DNA of 41,663 nt from an uncultured Oxalobacter sp. (lineage in GTDB: Bacteria; Pseudomonadota; Gammaproteobacteria; Burkholderiales; Burkholderiaceae_D). The stretch's first letter is position 1. Each line of letters begins with the position of its first letter. A program made the translations under genes and the position numbers. Where the stretch lies: positions 1 to 41,663 of the forward strand of contig CAKRSU010000018.1 of the NCBI GenBank assembly GCA_934401755.1. The letters are read 5' to 3'. The notes under the pieces were generated by a model. It was not told the origin of the DNA and ran no database searches. It saw nothing but the letters and a program-made list of their open reading frames with translations. This document shows, piece after piece, positions 8,710 to 18,477 of this stretch.

Positions 8710-8743
8710 ATCTTAGCAAATATTTATGACTATTTGACGACAG
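8710..8743 (-). promoter_or_regulatory. Candidate PhoB box and -10 for ppk
   Basis: On the minus strand CTGTCGT-CAAA-TAGTCAT (8743-8726) matches the two-repeat Pho box (CTGTCAT, 4 bp, CTGTCAT) at 11 of 14 repeat positions with the correct 11-bp period. Exactly 10 bases further lies TAAGAT (8715-8710), a plausible -10, which is the spacing used by PhoB-activated promoters. No normal -35 is seen. This is inference from motif match only. Confidence 0.5.
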
Positions 8744-8844
8744 AAATGCGACATAGCAGATTTTTTGTAGAAAATTTTTATGAATGCATTTATTTCATCT
8801 GAAATGGATACATTTTAGTCTAATGTAGAATATTATTGATAATA

Positions 8845-8905
8845 TGGGGACATATTGATATGATATTTATGCGTTTATTATTATTGAATAGGGACATAGT
8901 AATTA
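8845..8905 (+). repeat. REP-like motifs upstream of the transposase-like gene
   Basis: TGGGGACATATTGATATGA (8845-8863) and TAGGGACATAGTAATTA (8889-8905) are two variants of a GGGACAnA motif in the same orientation, upstream of the transposase-like gene. Complementary relatives occur downstream of that gene. Such GGGGACA/GGGGTCA signatures are familiar beside REP-associated tyrosine transposase genes. Confidence 0.5.
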
Positions 8906-8935
8906 TTAGCCAATAGAATTTCATGGAGCTTGAAT

Positions 8936-9625
8936 ATGGCACGAAGTGCACGATTGATTTTGCCCAAACAGCCGCATCTCATTTTTCATCAAGGTAATAA
9001 TCAGCAAGTTGTTTTTTATGATGAACAAGATAAGGCTTTTTATTTGGAACAGTTAAAGGAAGCTTCTCGGCAGTATCAAGTGGATATTCATGCGTATGTC
9101 TTGTTAGAACATTGTATTTATTTATTGGCGAGCCCTTTAAATGAAACGGGATTGGCGCGCATGATGCAATGGATGGGGCGTTGTTACGTTCCTTGGTTCA
9201 ATCATAAATACCAACGTAGCGGCACCTTATGGGAAGGTCGCTTTAAGACATCAGTCGTTGAAGCAGAGCGGTATTTAATGATTTGTAGTCGTTTTATTGA
9301 AATGCGTCCTGTCATGCAAGGTATAGTTGAATATCCTGAGAATTATAAGTGGTCAAGTTATTGCCATCATATTGGGGTAGAGAGTTCTTCATTAATACGA
9401 GATCATACGCTTTATTGGCAATTGGGGAATACGCCATTTGCTCGTGAAACCGTTTATCAAGCATTTATCAATAGTTTTAATCAAGAAGAAGATGAGCGCC
9501 TTAAGCAGATTTTGACTAAAGGATGGCCATTGGGTTCTCGTACATTTATGAGTCAATTGGAAAAAATAACGGGGCGATCTTTTCGTCTCGGAAAGAAAGG
9601 TCGTCCGCCCAAAATATTGAAATAA
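8936..9625 (+). CDS. REP-type (Y1) transposase-like protein, catalytic residues lost
   Basis: A 229-residue intact protein that aligns over its full length with the REP-associated tyrosine transposase family: N-terminal MARSAR, HAYVLLEHCIYLLASP, QRSGTLWEGRFK, NYKWSSY, and the C-terminal GWPLG...GRPPK tail. In active members the HUH metal-binding motif reads N-H-x-H-L-L; here it is H59-C60-I61-Y62, so both metal-binding His positions (60 and 62) are replaced. The nucleophilic Tyr of the R-Y-I-x-x-N-P-V motif is Phe120 (SRFIEMRPV). The frame is nevertheless uninterrupted, suggesting selection for a non-transposing DNA- or RNA-binding role. The start is ATG 8936, with GGAG 7 bases before it; the TTG six bases earlier leaves no room for that site. 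GGGACA-type motifs flank it and gltB follows. Confidence 0.85.
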   Translation: MARSARLILPKQPHLIFHQGNNQQVVFYDEQDKAFYLEQLKEASRQYQVDIHAYVLLEHCIYLLASPLNETGLARMMQWMGRCYVPWFNHKYQRSGTLWEGRFKTSVVEAERYLMICSRFIEMRPVMQGIVEYPENYKWSSYCHHIGVESSSLIRDHTLYWQLGNTPFARETVYQAFINSFNQEEDERLKQILTKGWPLGSRTFMSQLEKITGRSFRLGKKGRPPKILK

Positions 9626-9985
9626 GCTTGTTTTGAAGAAAAATAGGCAAGTTCGTGAAATGTTTTTAGGGTTCTAATGGGTTATTGAAAAAGTCAAAGC
9701 GTATAGAGCTCTTTTTTGGGGCAATTTTTAATCATTGAATCGTTTTTATTAATGATGCAATGGCATGTATAATGAATGTCATAATTGACTAACTAAATGT
9801 TTTTAATAAATTTTTTAGGATTAATTGTCTATTTTATTCTTTATTTTTACTCTGTCCCTAATAGAACGACTGTTAGATTTTCTTGGGTTATTTAATTGAC
9901 CCTGACCCCATTTTTTTTATTGTCAGATCAATAAATGAAGATTACGCTTTAAGTGATTAAATGACATAAATGGGGGATCATTTGT
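9626..9985. promoter_or_regulatory. Intergenic region upstream of gltB
   Basis: No gene is seen. A TATAAT at 9768-9773 (+) is a candidate gltB -10 without a good -35; it would give a leader of about 200 bases that contains the REP-like motifs at 9844-9910. The gltB ribosome site GGGGGA is at 9972-9977, 8 bases before the ATG. The promoter assignment is weak. Confidence 0.4.
9844..9910 (-). repeat. REP-like motifs downstream of the transposase-like gene
   Basis: Read on the minus strand, TTAGGGACAGAGTAAAAA (9861-9844) matches the upstream copy TAGGGACATAGTAA at 13 of 14-15 positions in inverted orientation. TGGGGTCAGGGTCAATT (9910-9894) is a second, GGGGTCA-type variant. With the upstream pair these bracket the transposase-like gene. 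Confidence 0.5.
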
Positions 9986-12900
9986 ATGAACAATCAGGGT
10001 CTTTATAGTCCTTTAAATGAACATGATGCTTGTGGTGTTGGGTTTGTTGCTCATATCAAAGGAATCAAGAGTCATTCGATTATTGAACAAGGATTATTAA
10101 TTCTAAAAAATCTGGATCATCGCGGAGCAGTTGGTGCCGATAAGTTAATGGGCGATGGAGCAGGCATTCTTATTCAAATTCCAGATCGTTTCTATCGTGA
10201 GGAAATGGAAAAGCAAGGCGTGATATTGCCTCCGCCAGGAGAATATGGTGTTGGCATGATTTTTTTGCCTAAAGAACATGCATCACGCTTGGCTTGTGAA
10301 AAAGAAATCGAACGTGCTATCCGCGCAGAAAATCAAATTGTTTTAGGGTGGCGAGATGTGCCGGTCAGTACAGAAATGCCAATGTCTCCGAAAGTCAAAG
10401 AAAAAGAGCCGGTTATTCGTCAGATTTTTATTGGACGTGGTCCTGATACGATGGTGACAGATGCGTTGGAACGCAAATTGTTTGTTATCCGTAAATCAGC
10501 AGGACATGCTATTCAAGCATTAGATCTCAAGCATTGTAAAGAATTTTTTGTGCCATCTATGTCGGCTCGAACAATTGTTTATAAGGGACTGTTATTAGTT
10601 GATCAGGTCAAAGATTATTATTTGGATTTGCAAGATGAACGTTGTGTTTCAGCACTTGCTATGGTCCATCAACGTTTTTCAACGAATACTTTTCCTGAAT
10701 GGCCTTTAGCTCATCCTTATCGTTTGATTGCGCATAATGGAGAAATCAACACCGTTAAAGGAAATTTTAATTGGTTCCGTGCTCGTGAAGTGATGATGAA
10801 TTCTGTGGTGTTGGGAGACGATTTACAAAAACTCTATCCATTGATGTATGAAGGACAGTCTGATACGGCCTGCTTTGATAATGCTTTGGAATTGCTTGTC
10901 ATGTCCGGCTATCCATTAGCTCATGCCATGATGATGATGATTCCGGAAGCATGGGAAAATAGTTCGTTAATGCAAGATAATCGTCGGGCGTTTTATGAAT
11001 ATCATGCGGCGATGATGGAGCCTTGGGATGGGCCTGCTGCAATGGCGTTTACAGATGGTCGTCAAATTGGAGGCGTATTAGATAGAAATGGTTTGCGTCC
11101 TGCTCGTTATGTGATCACGGATGATGATTTAGTGGTAATGGCTTCTGAAACAGGCGTATTACCAATTCCTGAAACAAAAATTATTAAAAAATGGCGCTTA
11201 GAACCAGGCAAGATGTTTTTAATTGATCTCGAAGCCGGCAGAATTATTGACGATCGGGAAATTAAAGATACTTATGCTAATGCGCGGCCTTATCGTGCTT
11301 GGACAAATTCGGTTTGTATTAAATTGCATGATTTGAAGTCAAAAGTCCATGAGCAAATCGTATCGAATGTTCCGTTGGTTCAGCGGCAAGAAGCGTTTGG
11401 TTATACTCAAGAGGATATTAAAATCATATTACCTCCCATGGCATTAAACGCTGAAGAGGCGATTGGGTCTATGGGAAATGATGCGCCGTTAGCGATTCTT
11501 TCAGATCGACCTAAATCACTATATAACTATTTCCGCCAATCTTTTGCTCAAGTGACGAATCCGCCGGTTGATTCAATTCGTGAAGCCATTATTATGTCGC
11601 TTTTGTCATATATTGGACCTAAACCTAATCCTTTGGATACGAATAATGTTAATCCTCAAATGCGTTTAGAAGCTTCTCAGCCGATATTGAATTTTGACGA
11701 GATGGCAAGTATTCGCAATATTGATGCCTATACCAATGGCAAGTTTAGATCTTATGAATTGAATATTTGCTATCCCGTTGAATGGGGAAAAGAAGGAATT
11801 GAAGCTCATCTGGCTTCGTTATGTGCTGAAGCCGTTGATGCGGTGCGCTCTGGCCATAACATTTTGATTGTATCTGATCGAAAGATGAATGCAAACTGTT
11901 TGGCCATTCCTGCGCTATTAGCAACTTCTGCAATTCATCAGCATTTAGTTGCTAAAGGATTGCGAGCTTCAACTGGATTAGTTGTTGAAACAGGTTCTGC
12001 CAAGGAAACTCATCATTTTGCATTATTAGCTGGATATGGCGCAGAAGCCGTTCATCCTTATTTAGTACTTGAAACATTACAGGCATTAGCCCCTCGTTTA
12101 TCCTCGGATATCACTCCTGAAAAAGCTCAGGAAAATTATATTAGTGCGGTTAATAAAGGACTTATGAAGATTATGTCGAAGATGGGAATTTCGACTTATC
12201 GTTCCTATTGCGGCGCGCAGATTTTTGAGGCAATTGGATTGTCGTCTCGCTTGATCGACAAGTATTTCAAAGGAACTGCATCCAGTATTGAAGGAATTGG
12301 TATTTTTGAAATTGCTGAAGAATGTCTTCGTTTGCATCAAAAAGCGTTTAAAACACGTGAAATGCCGATTCGCTTTTTAGATATTGGTGGGGAATATGCT
12401 TTCCGTAAACAAGGCGAACAGCATATGTTTACGCCAGATGCAATTGCAAAATTGCAGCATTCTACCCGAGCAAATAGTTATGCGACGTATAAAGAATATG
12501 CACAGATCATTAATGATCAGTCAAAGCGTCAGATGACATTAAGAGGTTTGTTTGAATTTAAGTTCGATCCGGTAAAAGCGATTGCAATTGATGAGGTTGA
12601 ACCGGCTAAAGAAATTGTGAAACGATTTACAACCGGGGCAATGTCACTGGGTTCTATCAGTGCAGAAGCGCATGCGTCATTGGCAATTGCGATGAATCGG
12701 ATTGGCGGTAAATCAAATACAGGAGAAGGTGGAGAAGATCCTCGCCGGTATCGAAGCGAGCAAGCTGGACATAAGATTAAAGAAGGAGAGACGCTACAGT
12801 CGATTTTAGGAAAAGATCAAATTGTTGCCGATATTGCTTTGCAAGAAGGGGATTCCTTACGTTCTCGAATTAAGCAGGTTGCTTCTGGTCGTTTTGGGGT

Positions 12901-14668
12901 TACTGCAGAATATTTAAATTCGGCAGATGAAATTCAAATTAAGATGGGGCAGGGGGCAAAACCTGGCGAAGGCGGTCATTTGCCGGGGCAGAAAGTGTCT
13001 GAATATATTGCCAGTATGCGTTTTTCTGTCCCAGGTGTTGGATTAATTTCTCCACCACCCCATCATGATATTTATTCGATTGAGGATTTAGCCCAATTAA
13101 TTCATGACTTAAAAAATGTGAATCCAAAGGCAACGATTTCAGTGAAATTAGTGGCTGAAATTGGCGTTGGAACAATTGCAGCTGGCGTTGCGAAAGCAAA
13201 AGCAGATCATATTGTGATCTCAGGACATGATGGTGGAACGGGGGCTTCTCCATTATCTTCCATTAAAAGCGCGGGGTCTCCTTGGGAAATTGGGTTAGCA
13301 GAAATTCAGCAAACATTAGTATTGAATAATTTACGAGGGAGGGTTCGTATTCAAGCGGATGGGCAGATGAAAACAGGACGTGATGTCGTGATTGCTGCCA
13401 TTTTAGGAGCGGATGAAGTGGGTTTTGCGACAGCCCCACTCGTTACTCAAGGATGCATTATGATGCGTAAATGTCATCTCAATACTTGTCCGGTTGGTGT
13501 GGCAACTCAAGATCCTGAATTACGCAAAAAATTTAAGGGTAAACCCGAATATATCGTGAATTACCTATTTTTTGTGGCAGAAGAAATGCGTCAGATTATG
13601 GCCCAATTAGGAATCCGTAAATATGATGATTTGATTGGTCGTGTTGATTTATTAGAAAAATCTAAAGCGATTTCGAGTTGGAAAGAAGTTGGATTAGATT
13701 TTAGTCGTTTATTTTATGAACCTGAAGTTGATCAATCAATTTTGAGATTTCATCAAGACGTTCAAGACCATGGTTTGGAAAAGGCAATTGATCATCGACT
13801 GATTTTGCAATCTGCTATTGCGTTGAAAAATAAAGAAAAAGTTTCTTTTATTTATCCGATTCGTAATGCAAATCGTAGTGTGGGGGCAATGCTCTCAGGT
13901 GAAGTGGCTCGCCGTTACGGTCATGAAGGATTGCCAGACGATACCATTCATATTCAATTACAGGGAACGGCCGGACAATCCGTTGGTGCATTTTTAGCCC
14001 ATGGGATTACCTTAGATTTAGTAGGAGATGCTAATGATTATGTGGGTAAAGGGCTATCAGGAGGTCGCTTGATTATTAGACCCCATAACCAATTTCGCGG
14101 GCAACCTGCACAAAATATGATTGTCGGTAATGCCGTACTATATGGTGCTATTGCTGGGGAAGCCTATTTTTATGGTATTGCTGGAGAACGGTTTGCCGTC
14201 CGAAATTCTGGGGCTGTGGCTGTTGTAGAGAGCTGTGGTGACCATGGTTGTGAATATATGACAGGTGGGACCGTGGTGGTATTAGGGACAACTGGACGGA
14301 ATTTTGCAGCAGGTATGTCGGGAGGGATTGCCTATGTTTATGATCCTGATCGTACATTTGAACGTAAATGTAATCTTTCAATGGTAAGTCTTGAATCCGT
14401 TGAATCTTATTTTGATCAGGAAGCAAAAGGAAATAGGGCTAGTTGGCATCGCATGACCCGCGAGAGCGAACCTCAAACGGATGAAGTTATTCTAAAACAT
14501 CTTATTGAAAATCATTTTACTTATACCGGTAGTGTAACCGCTCGTCGATTGCTTGAAGATTGGTCAAATTGTCGTACACATTTTGTGAAAGTTTTCCCAA
14601 TTGAATATCGTCGTGCATTAGAGGACTTGTATCGCAAAAAAATAGTCGTCAATAAAGTAGCGGCTTAA
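9986..14668 (+). CDS. gltB: Glutamate synthase (NADPH) large subunit
   Basis: The 1560-residue large subunit converts glutamine plus 2-oxoglutarate to two glutamates with electrons from GltD. It begins with a 15-residue propeptide followed by the N-terminal nucleophile Cys16 ([13 protein letters not shown]) of the class II glutaminase domain. The central and FMN/synthase domains show [15 protein letters not shown] and the 3Fe-4S cysteines C1157, C1163 and C1168 (C-x5-C-x4-C in [17 protein letters not shown]). The C-terminal beta-helix GXGXG domain is visible as [11 protein letters not shown] and ATGMSGGI-like repeats. Size matches the bacterial family (~1500-1580). The ATG follows GGGGGA at 8 bases. 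gltD starts 45 bases downstream, forming the gltBD operon. Confidence 0.98.
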   Translation: MNNQGLYSPLNEHDACGVGFVAHIKGIKSHSIIEQGLLILKNLDHRGAVGADKLMGDGAGILIQIPDRFYREEMEKQGVILPPPGEYGVGMIFLPKEHASRLACEKEIERAIRAENQIVLGWRDVPVSTEMPMSPKVKEKEPVIRQIFIGRGPDTMVTDALERKLFVIRKSAGHAIQALDLKHCKEFFVPSMSARTIVYKGLLLVDQVKDYYLDLQDERCVSALAMVHQRFSTNTFPEWPLAHPYRLIAHNGEINTVKGNFNWFRAREVMMNSVVLGDDLQKLYPLMYEGQSDTACFDNALELLVMSGYPLAHAMMMMIPEAWENSSLMQDNRRAFYEYHAAMMEPWDGPAAMAFTDGRQIGGVLDRNGLRPARYVITDDDLVVMASETGVLPIPETKIIKKWRLEPGKMFLIDLEAGRIIDDREIKDTYANARPYRAWTNSVCIKLHDLKSKVHEQIVSNVPLVQRQEAFGYTQEDIKIILPPMALNAEEAIGSMGNDAPLAILSDRPKSLYNYFRQSFAQVTNPPVDSIREAIIMSLLSYIGPKPNPLDTNNVNPQMRLEASQPILNFDEMASIRNIDAYTNGKFRSYELNICYPVEWGKEGIEAHLASLCAEAVDAVRSGHNILIVSDRKMNANCLAIPALLATSAIHQHLVAKGLRASTGLVVETGSAKETHHFALLAGYGAEAVHPYLVLETLQALAPRLSSDITPEKAQENYISAVNKGLMKIMSKMGISTYRSYCGAQIFEAIGLSSRLIDKYFKGTASSIEGIGIFEIAEECLRLHQKAFKTREMPIRFLDIGGEYAFRKQGEQHMFTPDAIAKLQHSTRANSYATYKEYAQIINDQSKRQMTLRGLFEFKFDPVKAIAIDEVEPAKEIVKRFTTGAMSLGSISAEAHASLAIAMNRIGGKSNTGEGGEDPRRYRSEQAGHKIKEGETLQSILGKDQIVADIALQEGDSLRSRIKQVASGRFGVTAEYLNSADEIQIKMGQGAKPGEGGHLPGQKVSEYIASMRFSVPGVGLISPPPHHDIYSIEDLAQLIHDLKNVNPKATISVKLVAEIGVGTIAAGVAKAKADHIVISGHDGGTGASPLSSIKSAGSPWEIGLAEIQQTLVLNNLRGRVRIQADGQMKTGRDVVIAAILGADEVGFATAPLVTQGCIMMRKCHLNTCPVGVATQDPELRKKFKGKPEYIVNYLFFVAEEMRQIMAQLGIRKYDDLIGRVDLLEKSKAISSWKEVGLDFSRLFYEPEVDQSILRFHQDVQDHGLEKAIDHRLILQSAIALKNKEKVSFIYPIRNANRSVGAMLSGEVARRYGHEGLPDDTIHIQLQGTAGQSVGAFLAHGITLDLVGDANDYVGKGLSGGRLIIRPHNQFRGQPAQNMIVGNAVLYGAIAGEAYFYGIAGERFAVRNSGAVAVVESCGDHGCEYMTGGTVVVLGTTGRNFAAGMSGGIAYVYDPDRTFERKCNLSMVSLESVESYFDQEAKGNRASWHRMTRESEPQTDEVILKHLIENHFTYTGSVTARRLLEDWSNCRTHFVKVFPIEYRRALEDLYRKKIVVNKVAA

Positions 14669-14713
14669 TAAGGGCAAGATATTTGAATAATGACAACAAG
14701 TTAGAGGCGAAAA

Positions 14714-16165
14714 ATGGGAAAAGTAACAGGATTTAAGGAATTTGACCGAATTGAAGAATTTCATACAGCACCCAATGAGCGCGTTAAGCATTATCGTGAG
14801 TTTACATTAACATTGACAGATATTCAGGCTCGCCAGCAAAGTGCTCGGTGTATGGATTGCGGGACGCCTTTTTGTCATAATGCGTGTCCCTTGGGTAACC
14901 TGATTCCTGATTTCAATGATCAGGTCTATCATGAGCTTGATCAAGATGCATTAGATAAATTGCATACGACTAATAATTTTCCAGAATTTACAGGAAGAGT
15001 TTGTCCGGCTTTGTGTGAACCCGCATGTTCTTTGGGATTGATTGGTAAGCCCGTAGGGATTCGTTCAATTGAACGTTATATTGTTGAAAAGGGATGGGAT
15101 AAGGGGTGGATTAAGCCCATGGCTATTCCGGTTAAAACAGGAAAACGGGTGGCAATTGTCGGATCTGGTCCTGCAGGATTGGCTGCAGCGCAACAATTAG
15201 TCAGAAATGGGCATGAAGTTCATGTTTATGAAAAAAATGACCGGATTGGCGGCCTGCTTCGGTATGGGATTCCTGATTTTAAGTTGGAAAAAGCAATCGT
15301 TGATCGTCGATTAGAACAAATGAAGGCAGAAGGTGTTGTGTTTCATACAGGGGTTTTAGTTGGAACAACTTTACCAGATAGCGTTCAAAATATGTCAACA
15401 GAAGTGCTTTCTCCTGAGGCCTTGCGGATTGAATTTGATGCCGTGATTTTAGCAGTCGGCGCAGAGCAGCCTCGTGGTTTAGAGGGCATCCCTGGCGCAG
15501 ATTTGCAGGGAGTGCATTATGCGATGGAGTTTTTAACTGCGCAAAATCGTAAAGATGCGGGAGAAAAAGGACGGAATCGACTCAGTGCTGAAGGTAAAAG
15601 AGTGGTTATTATTGGCGGAGGAGATACAGGGTCTGACTGTGTAGGGATTGCGAATCGTCAAGGAGCAGCAAGTATTTTACAGTTTGATCGTAATAAAAAA
15701 TTACCAGAAACCGTTGATCAAGCATTAACTTGGCCTTATTGGCCTCGAACTTTTATGGTTTCGACTTCTCACGAAGAAGGTTGTGAACGTGATTTTCGTA
15801 TTTTGACAAAACGCATTGAAGGTCGTCGTGGTCGGGTTGAAAAATTAATTGCTTGCCGAGTTGATCAAATTGCTGGAAGATATGTTGAAGTTGAAGGAAG
15901 TGAATTTGAGATACCCGCAGATATGGTGTTGCTAGCAATGGGTTTTTCTGGGCCTGTTGCATCCGTATTAGATGCATTTGGGGTCAAAAAGAGTCGAACT
16001 GGCGCAATACTTGCCAATAATGAAGGCAATCAATGCTATCAGACATCCGTTGATAAAGTATTTGCAGCAGGAGATGCACGTCGAGGTCAATCATTAGTTG
16101 TTTGGGCAATCCATGAAGGGCGAGAATGTGCTAAAGCCGTTGATCAATGGTTAATGGAGAATTGA
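14714..16165 (+). CDS. gltD: Glutamate synthase (NADPH) small subunit
   Basis: This 483-residue FAD protein takes electrons from NADPH and passes them through iron-sulfur centres to GltB. The N-terminal 4Fe-4S domain has C46, C49, C54 and C58 ([14 protein letters not shown]) and C97, C101 and C105 (CPALCEPAC). The FAD-binding motif [13 protein letters not shown] starts at residue 150. The NADPH-binding motif [11 protein letters not shown] lies near 300, and a C-terminal FAD motif ([18 protein letters not shown]) ends the protein. The start ATG has AGAGGCG 6 bases before it. It follows gltB closely and is followed by a hairpin terminator, closing the operon. Confidence 0.98.
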   Translation: MGKVTGFKEFDRIEEFHTAPNERVKHYREFTLTLTDIQARQQSARCMDCGTPFCHNACPLGNLIPDFNDQVYHELDQDALDKLHTTNNFPEFTGRVCPALCEPACSLGLIGKPVGIRSIERYIVEKGWDKGWIKPMAIPVKTGKRVAIVGSGPAGLAAAQQLVRNGHEVHVYEKNDRIGGLLRYGIPDFKLEKAIVDRRLEQMKAEGVVFHTGVLVGTTLPDSVQNMSTEVLSPEALRIEFDAVILAVGAEQPRGLEGIPGADLQGVHYAMEFLTAQNRKDAGEKGRNRLSAEGKRVVIIGGGDTGSDCVGIANRQGAASILQFDRNKKLPETVDQALTWPYWPRTFMVSTSHEEGCERDFRILTKRIEGRRGRVEKLIACRVDQIAGRYVEVEGSEFEIPADMVLLAMGFSGPVASVLDAFGVKKSRTGAILANNEGNQCYQTSVDKVFAAGDARRGQSLVVWAIHEGRECAKAVDQWLMEN

Positions 16166-16183
16166 TAAGTTCTTAGATAATTT

Positions 16184-16231
16184 AAAAGTATCTGATTTTG
16201 CTTTTTGAGAAAGGCAGTCAGGTACTTTTTT
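16184..16231 (+). terminator. Terminator of gltBD
   Basis: An 11-bp stem AAAGTATCTGA / TCAGGTACTTT (one G-U pair) around a 22-base loop, ending in a T-run. It lies about 20 bases after the gltD stop. Confidence 0.7.
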
Positions 16232-16300
16232 ATCGCTTGCTGATATATTATTGGACTTGATGTATATTATTGCTGTTGAAATTTAATTCTTTCAGCCGAG

Positions 16301-16327
16301 TTGACGTCAGTATAGCGTTGGTATAGT
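16301..16327 (+). promoter_or_regulatory. Candidate promoter of dapA
   Basis: TTGACG (16301) and TATAGT (16322) with a 15-base spacer, shorter than ideal, 33 bases before the dapA ATG. It sits downstream of the gltD terminator, where a new promoter is needed. Confidence 0.35.
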
Positions 16328-16359
16328 CGGCGAAACCTTATTTAAAGCGAAGTTATATC

Positions 16360-17241
16360 ATGAAAATTGAAGGCAGTATTGTGGCGATGGTCACACCAAT
16401 GAATGAAGATGGTCGTGTTGATTATGCGGGCACTCGTCAATTCGTCGATTGGTTGATTACAGAAGGTACTGATGCATTGTCTGTTGTTGGAACAACAGGA
16501 GAATCTCCTACTTTAAGCGTTGATGAACATGCAGAGATGATTCGTGTTACTTGCGAACAGACGGCAAAACGTGTCCCAGTTGTCGCAGGCGCTGGGGCGA
16601 ATTCGACAGCAGAGGCAATTGAATTGTCTAAATATGCGAAAGATTGCGGTGCTGATGCGACATTGCAAGTTGTCCCTTATTATAATAAGCCTACTCAAGA
16701 AGGGATGTACCGCCATTTTAGAACGATTGCTGAGGCTGTTGATATTCCAATCGTTCTTTACAATGTTCCTGGTAGAACGGTTGCGGATATGTCGAATGAG
16801 ACCATTTTGCGTTTGGCTGAAATTCCCAATATTATTGCGGTGAAAGATGCAACCGGTAATATTTCTCGTGGTTTAGATTTATTAAGTCGTATTCCTGAAG
16901 GGTTTCAAGTATTTTCTGGTGATGATTCAACGGCAGTTTCTTTAATGCTAGCGGGAGCAAGTGGAAATATTACAGTTGTCGGTAATGTTGCTCCAAAGAA
17001 GATGCACCAAATGTGTCAAGCTGCGCTTAAAGGTAATGTCGCAAAAGCCATGCAGTTAAGTCGTGAATTATTACCGATGAGTCAGAAATTATTCATTGAA
17101 TCGAATCCAATTCCTGTTAAATGGGCGCTAAATCAAATGGGAATTGTGCCTTCTGGTATTCGTTTACCCCTTGTCCCATTGTCTGATAATTGCAAAGAAG
17201 CGGTCAAAGATGCAATGCGTGCGGGCGGTATACAGATTTAA
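16360..17241 (+). CDS. dapA: 4-hydroxy-tetrahydrodipicolinate synthase
   Basis: This 293-residue TIM-barrel aldolase condenses pyruvate with aspartate semialdehyde, the first committed step to diaminopimelate and lysine. The Schiff-base lysine is Lys162 (IAVKDATGN). Tyr134 (VLYNVPGRT) and Thr45-Thr46 (VVGTTGESP) form the proton relay, and the NAL/DapA family signature is present. Length matches the usual ~292. The ATG at 16360 follows a weak AGCGAAG site. bamC begins 39 bases downstream; dapA-bamC linkage is common in beta- and gammaproteobacteria, so the two are probably cotranscribed. Confidence 0.97.
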   Translation: MKIEGSIVAMVTPMNEDGRVDYAGTRQFVDWLITEGTDALSVVGTTGESPTLSVDEHAEMIRVTCEQTAKRVPVVAGAGANSTAEAIELSKYAKDCGADATLQVVPYYNKPTQEGMYRHFRTIAEAVDIPIVLYNVPGRTVADMSNETILRLAEIPNIIAVKDATGNISRGLDLLSRIPEGFQVFSGDDSTAVSLMLAGASGNITVVGNVAPKKMHQMCQAALKGNVAKAMQLSRELLPMSQKLFIESNPIPVKWALNQMGIVPSGIRLPLVPLSDNCKEAVKDAMRAGGIQI

Positions 17242-17280
17242 AAGCACCGATATCATTGCAGGTCAGTTTGAGACAAATGT

Positions 17281-18474
17281 ATGTTGATTAATAAGAGAAT
17301 TGGTACTGTTTTAGTCAGTACTGTGGCGATGTTATCTTTGTCTTCTTGTAGCTCATTTGATGAGTTGCTTGAAGCGGACCGTATTGACTATAAGAGTGAT
17401 AGCGCAGCTCAAAAACCAGGGAGACGATTAGAGATCCCGCCTGATTTAACGCAACTTCAACGTGATAACCGTTTTATGATTCCTGATAATGACGGTATTA
17501 TCACAGCATCTGACTATAATCAGCAGCGCAAAGAAATGGAAGGCGGACTATCGGCTTCTGATGATGCTGCAACGCCGGGTTCTGTTGCGCCAAACAAAGC
17601 AAAAGATATTCATATTGAACGTTTAGGCGGACAACGTTGGTTAGTGGTTTCTCGTTCGCCAGAGTCTCTTTGGAATCCTATTCGTGATTTTTGGCAGGAT
17701 AATGGTTTCTTGATCAATATCGATTCTCCAGAAACAGGTATTATGGAAACCGATTGGGCAGAAAATCGCGCTAAAATTCCTCAAGATTTTATTCGTCGAA
17801 CATTGGGTAAAGTGTTTGATTCACTTTATTCGACAGGAGAACGTGATAAGTTTAGAACCCGTCTAGAACGGGGCCCTGATGGGACGACAGAAATTTATAT
17901 CAGTCACAGAGGCGCAGAAGAAGAGCTTCAAGGGCATGATAAAGAAAATACCATATGGACATCTCGAGCATCTGATCCAGAACTAGAAGCCGAGTTTCTC
18001 TCTCGTTTATTGGTCTATTTAAGTGATATAGATAAGAAAGATCAAAAACGAGCAAGGACAATTGCTGAACGTAAAACCGTTCAGGTTGTTTCGAAAGCTG
18101 CGTTAGTTCATGATGGGAATGTTGATAAGGTTGTCGTTGATGAAGCCTTTGATAGAACATGGCGTCGTGTTGGTTTGGCGCTAGACCGAGTTGGCTTTAC
18201 GGTTGAAGATCGTGATCGTTCTGCTGGTTTGTATTATGTGCGTTATGTTGATCAGGATGCAGAAGCTAATAATGCACCAGAAAACAAGAAGGGATGGTTT
18301 AGTGGGTGGTTCTCATCGTCCAATAAAGATAAACATGCCGATAAGTATCAGATTTCAGTCCGTGAAACAGCCGATGGAAAATCTGAAATTACCGTATTGG
18401 ATGATAAAGGACAACTCCAGTCTTCATCAATTGCCAAAAGAATTGTGACTTTGCTGTATGGACAATTAAAGTAA
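17281..18474 (+). CDS. bamC: Outer membrane assembly lipoprotein BamC
   Basis: BamC is an outer-membrane lipoprotein of the BAM complex that inserts beta-barrel proteins. The 397-residue precursor has a signal peptide with lipobox LSLSSC (lipidated Cys23). The conserved unstructured N-terminal segment follows (IDYKSDS, then RLEIPPDLTQL), which in the family binds BamD. Two helix-grip domains come next (about 120-245 and 265-397). It is longer than the E. coli protein (344 residues), with an insertion WFSGWFSSSNKDKHADK near residue 340. The position directly after dapA supports the call. The next gene starts four bases after its stop, suggesting translational coupling. Confidence 0.93.
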   Translation: MLINKRIGTVLVSTVAMLSLSSCSSFDELLEADRIDYKSDSAAQKPGRRLEIPPDLTQLQRDNRFMIPDNDGIITASDYNQQRKEMEGGLSASDDAATPGSVAPNKAKDIHIERLGGQRWLVVSRSPESLWNPIRDFWQDNGFLINIDSPETGIMETDWAENRAKIPQDFIRRTLGKVFDSLYSTGERDKFRTRLERGPDGTTEIYISHRGAEEELQGHDKENTIWTSRASDPELEAEFLSRLLVYLSDIDKKDQKRARTIAERKTVQVVSKAALVHDGNVDKVVVDEAFDRTWRRVGLALDRVGFTVEDRDRSAGLYYVRYVDQDAEANNAPENKKGWFSGWFSSSNKDKHADKYQISVRETADGKSEITVLDDKGQLQSSSIAKRIVTLLYGQLK

Positions 18475-18477
18475 GTT

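Noticed and set aside
8930..8935. TTG start for the transposase-like gene
   Set aside because: Only one base separates it from GGAG. ATG 8936 gives correct spacing and the family-typical MAR start.
8936..9625. Active insertion sequence
   Set aside because: HUH and Tyr residues are missing and no target-site duplication or clear IS ends were seen. Only short REP-like motifs flank it.
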